64,000 nucleotides of DNA from Melastoma dodecandrum (lineage: Eukaryota > Streptophyta > Magnoliopsida > Myrtales > Melastomataceae): positions 2,542,001 through 2,606,000 of the forward strand of contig JARUPY010000474.1 in assembly GCA_029817715.1 (NCBI GenBank). The letters run 5' to 3'. The translations under genes and the position numbers were made by a program. The first letter of the stretch is position 1, and every line of letters starts with the position of its first letter. Below are positions 12,010 to 23,262 of this stretch, one piece after another. Under the pieces are notes generated by a model. It did no database searches. It was not told where the DNA came from and was given only the letters and a program-made list of their open reading frames with translations.

Positions 12010-13440
12010 TTTAGACATTCTCGAAGAAAAAGAAGCGATTGGCTTAAAGTAGGTATTCAATACTAAGTTCAATGAGGATGGAAATGTGTGATAGCACAAA
12101 GATCGTCTCGTAGCAAACTCATAATAGTCTGGAGTTGATTTCACTTAGAAGTTTGCCCCTAGGGAGATAATTCAAAGTGTGCTAGAACTTGTTGAACAAA
12201 TGGGGCTTGAAGTATTTCAACTTGATGTGAAGTCAACCTTTCTCAATAGAGTACTAGAAGAGGAAATGTTGCTGAACAAATACAAGAGTTCACTATTAAA
12301 TGAGAAGAAAACAAAGTGTATCGACTTCACAAAGTTGTTCATAGACTTAAACAACTGCCGACGTCATGGAATTTCAAGATTGATTCATAATTACATAAGA
12401 TAAGGATTTGGAAGAAGCTTGATAGATTCGTCTTTCTATGTGCAAAGTGCAATGTCGACTTTCTAAAAGCCTATTTCTACGTGAATAATCTCATATACTC
12501 TAGCACAAGCAAGGCGTTGTTCAAGAAATTCAAAAAGATAATGATGGATGAATTCAAGACAAGAGATCGTAAATTAATGAAGTATTTTTTCGGTTCAGGT
12601 GAAGTAGAGAAAACAAAAATTCTTATTTCTCAATATAAGTACGTTGCTAACACGTTGAAGAAATTTCCCGAGGAGAATGCCAAAGTCGGAGTAACTCATA
12701 TGGCTCTCAACGAGGAGCTGTGAGAAGATGATGGGGATGAGAAGTTTGACTTGACGATTTCTAGAAGCATCATTGATTCATTGATCCACCTCACCTACAC
12801 AAGGCTAGATATTTTCAAATTGTGAATATGCTTTTCAAGATTCATGAGCAATCGCATCAAGACTCATTTTGCAGTTGCGAAGCGTGTCTTACTCATTATT
12901 CAAGGTACAAGGAACGTTGGTTTGAAATACATGAAGGAAGAAAACAACAACCTTGTGGGATATATTGATAGAAATTGGGCATGAAGTATAAATCATCGAA
13001 TAAGTACATAATGATACATTTTCTATCCTGGAACCAAACACATCTCACTAAGTTAAAGAAACAAGTTTTTGTAACATTTATGAAACATAGTATATTGTAG
13101 TAAATGAAACTAATAATGAAGTAGTATGGTTAAGAAGAAGATTATTGGAGTTACAGTAAAAGATTGCTCATCCAATAACGATGTTATGTGATAATCAGCT
13201 AGCCATTACTGTGACAAAAAACCTCGTGTTTCATGCAAGATCAAAGCACATTGATTTGCACCACCACTTAATAAAAAAAATGGTGATTAAGAAGATATTA
13301 TTATAGAGTTTATCCATACACAATACCAGTCTGTTAATGTTCTAACAAAAGCTATGAATTCCAAGAAGCTTGAGTTAAGATGTGATGTTAAATGTGAATT
13401 CTTCATTAAGCATTATAGTTGGTCAAACATTAAATGGTTA
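12010..13440 (+). pseudogene. Decayed Ty1/Copia reverse transcriptase-RNase H
   Basis: Pieces of Copia pol appear in order with many stops and shifts: VFNTKFNEDGNV (about 12050), LEVFQLDVKSTFLNRVLEEE (about 12207), the NNLIYSS block equivalent to the catalytic DD motif (12481; here NN replaces DD), LMKYFFGSGEVEKTK, SIIDSLIHLTYTRLDI (about 12765), then RNase H-like SKHIDLHHHLIK (about 13235). Loss of the two catalytic aspartates and frequent stops show an old, dead copy. Gag, protease, integrase and LTRs were not found around it. Confidence 0.8.
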
Positions 13441-15080
13441 TGTTGTCGAGGAAGTAGACATGAGTTAATGGCGTAATATAAACAGAATAAATGGTTACTA
13501 TAGATCATTTCTTGGATTCTACTTAAAGAGAAGCAATCTTCAAATCACATGAGCCATTCAAAAACGCCTAAAAAGCATTCTGGACTTACGAAAGAAAAAA
13601 AAAAGTTCCGTAGTTAGTCAAAATGACCTCTCCTAAAATCTTTGTTTATTATTTTCAGAAATACTTCACCGTGTCACGATAGTCCAACAACCCATTTCTC
13701 TAATACAACAAAGTCTCGTTTTCCAAACAATCCCAAGTTACGATTTGGGCATATACTTAACCTTCAATCATCATCTAACTTATACTCCTATCCAATATAT
13801 GGTTGGACATAATGAATAGTTAAGATTAAATATCATCCCCTTTAATCTTACAAGGTGTACATGTTCAACTTTTTTGTTTTTCAAGTCTTTGACCCAAACA
13901 CAACCACGCCATAAACTCACTAACCTTAAAAATTTGGTTAGGCTTGGTCACATGATAAGACTGGCTGGCCGACTCGACAAACCCAACCCGAATAATAAAA
14001 TATTAAATTTTTAATAAATAAATATGAAAAAAAATAACAAATAATTTTATTAGATAAATATTTTTAATTAATGAGCTTGAACAATAATAAGCCCGATAAG
14101 CCCGATAAGCCCGATAAACCCGATAAGCCCGATAAGCCCGATCGAATGTTAGGACTTGGCAGGCCTTAACATAAAGAAAATTAAACAAGCTCGACGAGGC
14201 CCGATCGGAACCGACCAAATTACACGCGCATTGAACAGGTCTATCGATTCTATCCAAAGCTATAGCGGATCATCGTAAGAGCGTTAAATAATTTCTATTT
14301 TAAATATTATGTGAGTATAGAATTACGGTATCGATGTTTATTCTGGTAATTAGATATCTTCACTCTAAAATTTGTTACAACTTCCGCAAAGACTTATATT
14401 TGGACAACGCAATTGGATTGCTCACAGAAGCTAATAGGAGATTGTTTACATGCATGTGAAAATTTAGCGGCTGATTTTGACGGCACTCCACATACATACA
14501 TATATCGAAACCCAAAAGTTTTGATAGCCCTACTTAAAGTCATTTTTGTGTTCAATTTTATTGAATCTCGTGATTAATGAGGATAATCTTTAAGCTAATT
14601 TCATATAACACCGTTCGTCATTTATGATAGCATGGTGAAAGAAGTGAACATAAAGGAAAAGGGAACTGATCTTTTAGTTGCGTGATAGTAAAATTATTTC
14701 AAAAGCCTGCCTAGTTCTTGCGTCATGTCCACACGGCAAAGTTATGCGATGGACCGTATCGATTTTGAATTTAAGTTTTGAAATTATTTAAAAAACATTA
14801 CATTTTATATCAATATCTCTCATTAGTATATAACTTATGTAAAAAAATCAAGTAAATTTAGTATAAAAATATTATAATGTGGTAAAATCAAATGTCCGGG
14901 TTTGACCCCCAATCCCTACTCATAACTAAACACCAACCCTCATATGAAATTTGCGGGGCTTAGAATTTTTACTTTGATATTTTTTTTTGGGGGGGGAATT
15001 GGAGAGGTGAGCCGACTTGTAGCCCACAAACATGATCAAACAACAAGTTGGTATGAAAAATAAAATTACAGAATAAAAGA
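13441..15080. other. Intergenic AT-rich region upstream of the first P450
   Basis: No gene recognised apart from the 9-bp tandem repeat listed separately. The last ~200 bases (about 14895-15080) resemble the region upstream of the second P450: both have an ATATGAAATT...GGGGCTT string preceded by CAATCCCT/CCATCCCT-like sequence. This suggests promoter sequence duplicated along with the gene. Confidence 0.4.
14091..14144. repeat. 9-bp tandem repeat (GCCCGATAA)n
   Basis: Six consecutive 9-bp units, with one variant unit (ACCCGATAA) and a diverged last unit (GCCCGATCG). The flanks hold single related motifs (CCCGAAT near 13988, GCCCGATCGG near 14200), so this may be the subterminal region of an old hAT-like element. 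An open frame of Tyr-Arg-Ala repeats on the - strand is only a translation of this array. Confidence 0.8.
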
Positions 15081-15951
15081 AGATGGAAGGAGCCACCACA
15101 ACCTCACCGAAACCAAAACCAAATAGAAAGAGAACAAGTGGACACACGACAAATGGGCATCCTACTCCTCCTCCTCCTCCTTCTATTGGTCTTTGCAAGC
15201 TGCTTCTACCTCCTTTGGTCCGCTTACCGGCTGTCCTACACGTCCCTCCTTCCCCCAGGACTTCCTCCACTCCCTCTCATTGGTAACCTCCACTCCCTCG
15301 GCCGTCTCCCCCACAGGTCCCTCCACCACCTCTCCCTCACCTATGGCCCCATCTTGAAGCTCTCCCTCGGCCGTATAACCACCGTCGTCGTCTCCTCCCC
15401 TTCCCTTGCTAGGGAGATCCTACAGACACATGACTCTTGCTTCTCCAACCGCTTTGTTCCCGACGCCCTCACGGCAGCCGATCAACACCTCCTCGGATTG
15501 CCCTTTGTTCCAATATCCCCGCTGTTCAAGACCCTTAGGAGAATATACAACACCCAGATGTTTTCCTTCGCGAAGCTTGACAGCAACAAGCACCTACGCA
15601 TGGAGCAGGTGTGGCGACTCATCCAGGATGTTGCCACGTGTGCACAGGAGGGTCGGGCTGTCAACATTGGCCAAGTGTCCTTTAGGACTACGCTCAACCT
15701 GCTATCAAACACAGTGTTCTCAGTCGATCTGGAGGGCTCCGTGGCCGGCTTAAGAATCGGCGAGCTTAAGGAGCTAGTGGCGAACATCATGACTGAGGCT
15801 GGGAGTCCAAACATAGCAGATTTCTTCCCGGCACTCAAGAGGTGGGACCCCCAAGGGAGGAAGAGGAGGCTGGAGGCTTACATCGGAAGGATGCTTGACA
15901 TTTTTTATGAGATAATGGAGAAGAGGATGGAGGGGAGGGGGAAGGACGGGT

Positions 15952-16499
15952 AGTAAGAAAAATCAATCCAATCCAGGATCACCGCAATCGAATTTAGGAC
16001 ACGAAAAATTGCGGAAAACAGAGTCACATACCTGGCGCTAACGTACCTTTATAATAATCCGATTATCAATCCTTTAGCACAATTCATATTCCAGAATCAT
16101 TGCCCGATTAGATCTGTAAAAATACAGGGTGAAGTCGGTGATCTGGGTCTTCCTCTCCCTGACTTGCCGACGGCCGATGGAGCACCTCTATTAGGGTTAG
16201 GGCAAGTGGGAGAGGGGACCTAGCACCTGTTAAGATAAAGTGTGACGGGCCCTTCCATCACGGGCTTACATCAACACACTGGGCCTACACCGAATGCCGT
16301 CCAGCCCACATTAATAAGAAAAAACCGAGATGTCGCAAAAGCCCATAGATCACCCAAAACCAAAAGGGGCTATCATGCATTGTCTCATATATCGTAATAC
16401 AGCCTATTTTATAAAAACTGAAATCGGTAATTGATTATAGCCCAATAAGAATTTTATAAAAATAAATAAAATAATAAAGGTTAAAATAAAATTCTAACA
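15952..16499 (-). repeat. 3' LTR of the 6.5-kb element
   Basis: 548 bp. In element orientation (- strand) this is the downstream LTR, next to the purine tract. It differs from its partner at three positions that I can see (GTTAAGATAAAG versus GTTAATATAAAG, TTACATCAAC versus TTACGTCAAC, AAAAACTG versus AAAAATTG). Confidence 0.95.
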
Positions 16500-16510
16500 T
16501 TCTCCCACTT
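16500..16510 (-). other. Polypurine tract
   Basis: On the - strand AAGTGGGAGAA immediately precedes the TG of the 3' LTR, the expected place for the plus-strand primer of reverse transcription. Confidence 0.85.
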
Positions 16511-16799
16511 GGGCTATGATCAATTACAAAGCTTTTAAAAACATTTTAGTTTTGAAAATGACTCTCAGGCTGTATACAATATGGCCATAGCAAAAACACA
16601 ATATACGAGACAACATCTCAAAAACAACCCCGACCATCAATGCTACTAACACTGAACCATAGCCGTTGTCACATCATTTAATGGTGTTGAACAACCATGA
16701 TCACAAGCGCCAGCAACACTAACGTCAATAGGTCAATGTGGTGGTGTAGCCGAAAATAACATCCCTGAATGTGATCTGAATAATGTTATTTTCGGTCGG

Positions 16800-17340
16800 T
16801 CCTCATCTTTCTGTAACCTTATGCCCATAATGAGCCAGAAAGACAATAGAGCATAAATGCTCTGTAAAATGTCTCATAAACCTTAATGCGCGCAAACTGC
16901 ATTGTGCTTTATAAGAGACAAACTATATTGACAAAACCGTCATACTCAAGACCAAGCACCAAGTCTCAAGATTTTCTTTAAAAAATTAAATGGCTCTGTA
17001 ACCTTTACATTTCTCTGAAGTCGGAGTGCACAATCCGTAACCTTTATACTTCAGAGAAATCAGAGTATACATCTGTAACCTTAATGCTTCAGAAAAGCCA
17101 GATGAAATCATCTACCTCCGTAACCTTAATGTTTCATAAAGTGAGAGAAAACCATCTCTGTAACTTGAATACTTAGTGAAACCGGAGTAGACATCCGTAA
17201 CCCGGATGCAACCAAATATATCTGACATCTTTATATTGAACCAAGGTCAGAGAATACCCTCTGTAACCTGTAGACCTCGGTGATACCGGGGTAATCATCT
17301 GTAAACTTTACGCCTCAAAGAGGCCAGATGAAATAAACCG
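16800..17340. repeat. ~40-bp degenerate tandem repeat inside the LTR element
   Basis: About nine imperfect copies of a unit reading roughly CTGTAACCTTAATGCTTCAG followed by an AGCCAGATGAAATC-like half, for example near 16993, 17035, 17075, 17115, 17155, 17195, 17255 and 17298. Spacing is close to 40 bases. Stops occur in all frames, so this is not a protein repeat. Confidence 0.75.
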
Positions 17341-18119
17341 AGCACTATTGCTCTATATGTCTCAACATAAGTATCTCGAGAAAACATTTATGATGTCATA
17401 CGAGATTTACAGACTTGACATGATCGTCATGCTCAAGATAGACACCAGATCTTAAGACTTTTAACAATGTGCACATAATAAATCAGATAATCAACGATCA
17501 TCAAATCTGATATTCAACATGTACAAAGCATGTTCCAAATACGACAGTTAAATAATCATGTCTATCAAATAAGACATGGATATAAGGCTCCCACTAACCA
17601 AGCAAATCAAAATAATAAATCACTTATTATAACAATAAAAGCCAACTACGCTTCGCGTCGTATTCGTCTTGGTTAGAATTCAATCAATATTGTACCCACA
17701 ACACAACAAATAATATAGGTGCTTTTATTATTTATCATCTATTTCGTCATTTTCGAAACAACACCACTCAACTAGCAAGAGTTGTGTTCGTAAGAAACCT
17801 CAACATCCAACATGACAACTCAATATAACCTTATGTTGGACAATGCTCTAATGAGCCTTAACAAAAACTTCAACTAATGAAAGCAATCAAATGATTCAGT
17901 TGAGGAGCTCCCACTATCTAACATATCATCAAGAATCCAAGAACTCCCACAATTTTATTAGAACATAATATTTAAAGTTCTTAATGTTACTAAATTAATT
18001 TTGTTGCTAATCAATCATCACTTAACTCGACAATCGAGTAAATACATTTATCAATGATATAATCATAAATCAAGTGTCATGCCACTAGCATAACACAAGG
18101 CACATAAGAAGACTCTACA

Positions 18120-18925
18120 TAACTCAACAAGTGAGTCGCTTTGGCGACTAAACACCTGCAACATTATGTGAAATCTCCCATACCGGGATGCTTATCAAAC
18201 CTTCCCTCCCAACTCGACAATCGAGTTGAATACTAGAAAAATAAATTATGTAAATCCATAAATAATGTAATATATAGTCACACAAGCAGATTTCACTGAT
18301 CTCAACGAGCGAGTCGCTTTGGCAACCAAGCGCCCGTATCATCATGTGTAATCTTCCAATTCCAGGATGCTCGTAAAACCTTGTTTAGCCCACAAGCAAA
18401 CAAAGTGACATACTCAAGAAATTCACATTGATACGTAAGTGCACATTGAGATTTACCCTCTTACACAAGTCAATTTAAGACCTCTAAATTTATACATGAA
18501 CCAGCGAGCAACAGATAGTATAAGGACTATCAAATAGGGACCAACCCAATGATCTCCACAGAAATACTCGAAATGCGCCAAATGTAAGAACCAGACACCT
18601 TTGGGCAGAAAGGTCCCTACACCAGTACACCCAAGTCTCTAAACGTACCATCAACAAAATTTAGAAAATCTCACCTGTCACTCCAAGCGAGCCACTTTGG
18701 CAGCCAAACACTCAAAGTACAAATATGAGACTTCTCACTTGTTGAGAACACATGCGATTGTAAGAAACTTTCAGCTGTCACTCTGGTTGGGCCACTTTGG
18801 CAGCCAAACAACCAGAGCACAAATCTAAAATATCTCACCCGGATGCACGTGCCCATGAAGCACCTCGCTTGTCACTGTAAACGAGCCACTTTGGCAGCCA
18901 AACGCTTACAGTACAGATACGAAGT
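18120..18925. repeat. Dispersed ~70-bp repeat with GAGCCACTTTGGCAGCCAAA core
   Basis: Five copies of a core GAGYCRCTTTGGCRRCCAARC at about 18130, 18308, 18688, 18787 and 18883, each preceded by a GTCACT or CTCAAC string and followed by a run ending in AATCT/ACTTC-TCAC. The last three copies are spaced about 98 bases apart. They lie in the non-coding interior of the LTR element. Confidence 0.75.
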
Positions 18926-21889
18926 AACTCCACTTGCTCACATAATTATACACACAACTATCTTATGTATGCCAACTTAGACCAACGAGTCAAATAATGG
19001 TTCATAAGAGTCTCAAATCAAATAACAACCATAGTTGATAACTTTACTTACTCTCTAGGTATTATAAATTTCAAATACTTTTGGTGTATTCAAACACCTT
19101 CTAAGAGAGTAATGTTTTAAATTACATCGAAAGAATAACTACGTTTTGTCTCTATTAAATAATAGTTTTTATCCTAAAAGCACAAGGCAATTATAGGGAT
19201 AAAATATAATGATACGGATAAAGATTTCTCGTTTAACCTATCATTTCACAACTGTCATAGTAGATTTCACATCATAATGACTGAGTACCAATGAATGTCT
19301 CGGCCTATGTTATTTTCGATAACCAAAATTTCATAATTGTCATACTCTTAGAAATGGAAGTCAAAATTTCATTTCATATCATATGATTTTAAAATCAAAA
19401 TCCTGTTTAGCAAGTAACCACTAATGCAGAAAAAACTAGTGATTCTGTAAGAATATGGGTCCTAACCAATCATGTACTCAAAGCATGGAAGGTTTTCGCA
19501 TAAAAATTTATTAAAAAAAAAGTTCAAATTCAATGAAGCGTTTGTTACTCAGATGCTCATCTTGTTTAATAAACCAACTAAGTCCAAAGAACCTAAAATT
19601 ACAACTAGCAACACTCCCCTCTTCAGAGTTATAGGGCCACCTAGTTTCACTTGATATTCACCATGTTAATACCTCTACAATCTGTCAGGACCACTGTAGT
19701 GCGTCCGTACCCACTCCCTCGGGAGCGCCCAGGTGACTGTAACAGGTAGCGACCACGAGTGACACTACCTCCTCACTCTCCTCCGACATCACAGCCGGGT
19801 ACGCACCATAGTGCTAGTGGAATCGACCTCCACTCATGCGAATACAAGCGGATTAATTCAACAACAAATCAAATTCAACCGCGGCCGGGAAAACTAATTA
19901 GTCTCAGAGAAGGTCACATTTTCAGCCGACCAATAACAGACAAACCCATTGCCCAATTTCAATTCTGTGGTCATAGAGACCCAATTTCCTCCTATTGCAA
20001 TTGCCGCCAAATGGGTGAAATAGAATTCTACTCATCTCACATTTTGGTGAACCTTAGTCATCCATTCCACCATCATTTTGTTATGTAAATAAGGTTTTCA
20101 GCGCCAATAGAATATTTCTATGACAACATGGGTAGGTGATAATCATAACATACGAAGGGCTACCCACTAACACCTTAGAAACTAGATGCTAGTAAATTGG
20201 ATTCTTTTCCACCGTAAAGAGAGAAAAAAAATACACTAGTCCAATGATTGAACATAAAATTAAATGGAATCTCTGGATAAGAAACCAAAGTCATCACAAA
20301 TCATAAAAAAAAAAAACCGATGCACTCGTGATCAGTTTACGCACATTTTAACTAGACCCAAATACAAGCATCAAGTAAGACAACTGCCATGAAAAATCTC
20401 AACCAGTAAGAAGCGGGACTTAAACACGATACATTGAAGCCAACATCATGGCACAAAACAACCGATTCACATTGCTACCAGCACGGAATCGTCGTGAGTG
20501 GAGGATGCCGTCTCCTCACTCTGTGTGAAGGAGTATCGTGGCTATTGTCGCCCCAACCTCCGGCGACTCAATTGTTCCGATTTTATTTATTTATTTTATT
20601 TAGCCAAGAATTCAATATCAAATAACATCGACAAAGTTATTTGAAATATGAAACCTTACTAACAAATATTTTTACATTTCCCTTTCAAAATTCTAATATT
20701 TGATCTCAAATTTACTTTCAGGAATCCTAAAATTATTTTTTTTTATTCATATGAAAAGAAAATATATAAAAATCTTAAAGCAGTTAAAAATAAAAAACTT
20801 AATTTTCATTATTAGTCCCAGTATGGCAAGCTGATCGGCTAATTATCCTCAGATCTACTTGGTTAAGATAACGATTCATGAGGATTTCGAGAGTAATATT
20901 CCATAAAAATTTAAGAAAATCTTAATGTTTGACAACAATGCAATCCCATAAATAAAACTTATTTATTTTAGTATTTCAATTCACGGTGGAAATCCTCCTT
21001 ATAACAAATAATCATCTCCAGATTAAGCGAACCACACCACAGCGTTTGACCAGAGATTTCGATTTCATATCTAACAGCAGCCCCAAAACAAGACCACAAC
21101 AACTAACCCAAACAACAGAAGATGAAGTCGTAAAAAGTCAACAACCAAAACTCCTACCCGAATTGGACAAAAAGGGAAACGGCCTTATAAAGAAAATTGT
21201 GTGAAATGAAACAGGGTATGCGCAGGACTAGGTGCCAACCAATCCTGGGACCAATATCGGCCTCGCTGTAAATACTTACCGTCGCGTCCGCATGAGGGCA
21301 CAGGGCAACATAAATTTCAGCCCTTCAATTCCCATCAGGGAAGCAACCCGTAATATCAAAGAAAAACCATCTCAATGCCATTAGGATGCAAATCAACTCT
21401 CAATTTGTAAACTCCAATTAAATTACTCTCGGTGGCCAAAGCATACGGTCCAACTACCTAACTAATCATCATCACCTTGAAGTATGGAACAGAGGGGCAA
21501 CAATCAGACATTGGAATGATTACAACCCTCAACCTCGTCCATCTATTAAGAAGTTTAGAAATTGAATTTTCAATATTTCACAGAGTAAAGCACGCCAATT
21601 AAAGGTTTGATCGTTTATTATCGGTGAGGAAGGGAGTTAAGGATTTCCACAACCAGGGACGGAGTAATCCATGGACAGACGTCAACACCACCAGTAACCA
21701 CGGAACACGCAGTTCAAAAACCCATCGACAAACCGCGGAACATTCCTAGGTTTGACGAAGGCGGAAGCACAGAGAGAGTAGGGAAAAGTAAAAGGGTAGA
21801 CGTACAAGATCATAAGCGAATCCTAATGGCGATTCGTCAGACAGAGTCATCAAACAAAACGATGTTCGATCCTAAATCGATTTACGGAA

Positions 21890-21901
21890 GCTCTGATACC
21901 A
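21890..21901 (-). other. Primer binding site (initiator Met-tRNA type)
   Basis: Reads TGGTATCAGAGC on the - strand, complementary to the 3' end of plant initiator Met-tRNA, two bases from the end of the 5' LTR. This sets the element's orientation. Confidence 0.9.
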
Positions 21902-21903
21902 CA

Positions 21904-22451
21904 AGTAAGAAAAATCAATCCAATCCAGGATCACCGCAATCGAATTTAGGACACGAAAAATTGCGGAAAACAGAGTCACATACCTGGCGCTAACGTACCT
22001 TTATAATAATCCGATTATCAATCCTTTAGCACAATTCATATTCCAGAATCATTGCCCGATTAGATCTGTAAAAATACAGGGTGAAGTCGGTGATCTGGGT
22101 CTTCCTCTCCCTGACTTGCCGACGGCCGATGGAGCACCTCTATTAGGGTTAGGGCAAGTGGGAGAGGGGACCTAGCACCTGTTAATATAAAGTGTGACGG
22201 GCCCTTCCATCACGGGCTTACGTCAACACACTGGGCCTACACCGAATGCCGTCCAGCCCACATTAATAAGAAAAAACCGAGATGTCGCAAAAGCCCATAG
22301 ATCACCCAAAACCAAAAGGGGCTATCATGCATTGTCTCATATATCGTAATACAGCCTATTTTATAAAAATTGAAATCGGTAATTGATTATAGCCCAATAA
22401 GAATTTTATAAAAATAAATAAAATAATAAAGGTTAAAATAAAATTCTAACA
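21904..22451 (-). repeat. 5' LTR of the 6.5-kb element
   Basis: 548 bp; in element orientation this is the upstream LTR and would hold the element's promoter. Begins TGTTAGAATT on the - strand. Confidence 0.95.
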
Positions 22452-23262
22452 CGGGTGGCGGCGGAAAGATGACGTGCTGGAGATCTTGTTAGATATATGT
22501 CAGGATGAGGACGAGAATGCTGTCGACTTTGTCCTAATCAAGCACATGTTCCTGGTAAGTTTCGTCCTGTCCACATGATAGTTACAATCTACTGTCAACA
22601 GTGAGCTGCGAAACCTCCTTGATTGTCCATTATTGACACATGTATAGGATGTCTTCATTGCGGGAACTGACACAACATCAAGCACCTTGGAGTGGGCGAT
22701 GACGGAACTCCTTCTCAGTCCTGAGAAGCTATACAAAGCGCAATCTGAGCTTCGTGATGTGACAGACAAAGGGAACCTCGTGGATGAATCTGACCTCTTA
22801 TGCCTGCCCTACTTAAAGGCAGTTATCACGGAAACATTTCGTCTCCATCCGCCCGTACCATTTCTTCTCCCTCGCATTGCCGGGGAGGAGAAAAGAGTTG
22901 GCGAATATGTCGTGCCAAAGGGAGCTCAGGTGCTAGTGAACGTCTGGGGAATGGGAAGGGACCCAAGAGTGTGGGGGAAGAATGCAGAGGAATTCGTGCC
23001 GGAGAGGTTTCTTGGGAGTCAAATAGATGTAAAGGGACGTGACTTTGAGCTGTTGCCGTTTGGTGCTGGGAGACGCATATGTCCGGGGATGCAGCTGGCG
23101 ATCAGGATGTTGCACGTGATGCTCGGATCACTGCTCCATAACTTCAACTGGAAGTTAGAGGACAGTATCGCCCCAGAGATGCTGGACATGGATGAACGCT
23201 TCGGGATAACAGTGCAGAGAGCACGACCTCTGGAAGCAGTGCCTTCAGCTGTGGGTGCTTAG

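Larger units (their letters stand above)
15952..22451 (-). mobile_element. Non-coding Copia-type LTR element (LARD-like), 6.5 kb
   Basis: Two direct 548-bp LTRs (15952-16499 and 21904-22451) bound a 5,404-bp interior. Target duplication CGGGT lies at 15947-15951 and 22452-22456. On the - strand the element starts TGTTAGAATTTT and ends TTTTTCTTACT, so the ends are TG...CT rather than TG...CA. A primer site complementary to initiator Met-tRNA (TGGTATCAGAGC) lies 2 bases inside the 5' LTR, and a purine tract (AAGTGGGAGAA) sits directly before the 3' LTR. These signals are Copia-like. I found no gag, protease, integrase or reverse transcriptase inside; the interior holds two families of short repeats. 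I count three differences between the LTRs (0.55%), so insertion is recent. It must have moved with proteins supplied by another element. Confidence 0.93.
15138..23262 (+). pseudogene. CYP76-like P450 split by an LTR retrotransposon
   Basis: A two-exon P450, about 508 codons without the insertion. Exon 1 starts at 15138 (or the in-frame ATG at 15153), with a Leu-rich membrane anchor and the proline-rich hinge LPPGLPPLPLIGN. It is cut after 15951 by a 6,500-bp element and resumes at 22457 after a 5-bp duplication (CGGGT), ending at 22554. Exon 2 (22648-23262) has the I-helix [19 protein letters not shown]-helix [12 protein letters not shown], and the heme loop [10 protein letters not shown] with its cysteine. 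Apart from the insertion I see no stop or frameshift. Read straight into the element, the frame hits TAG at 15951-15953. Family members are ER-bound monooxygenases, several acting on monoterpenoids; the substrate here is unknown. The intact paralogue is at 29.6 kb. Confidence 0.9.

Noticed and set aside
14003..14257. 84-residue open frame on the - strand with Tyr-Arg-Ala repeats
   Set aside because: It is only the translation of the 9-bp GCCCGATAA array; no start context or homology.
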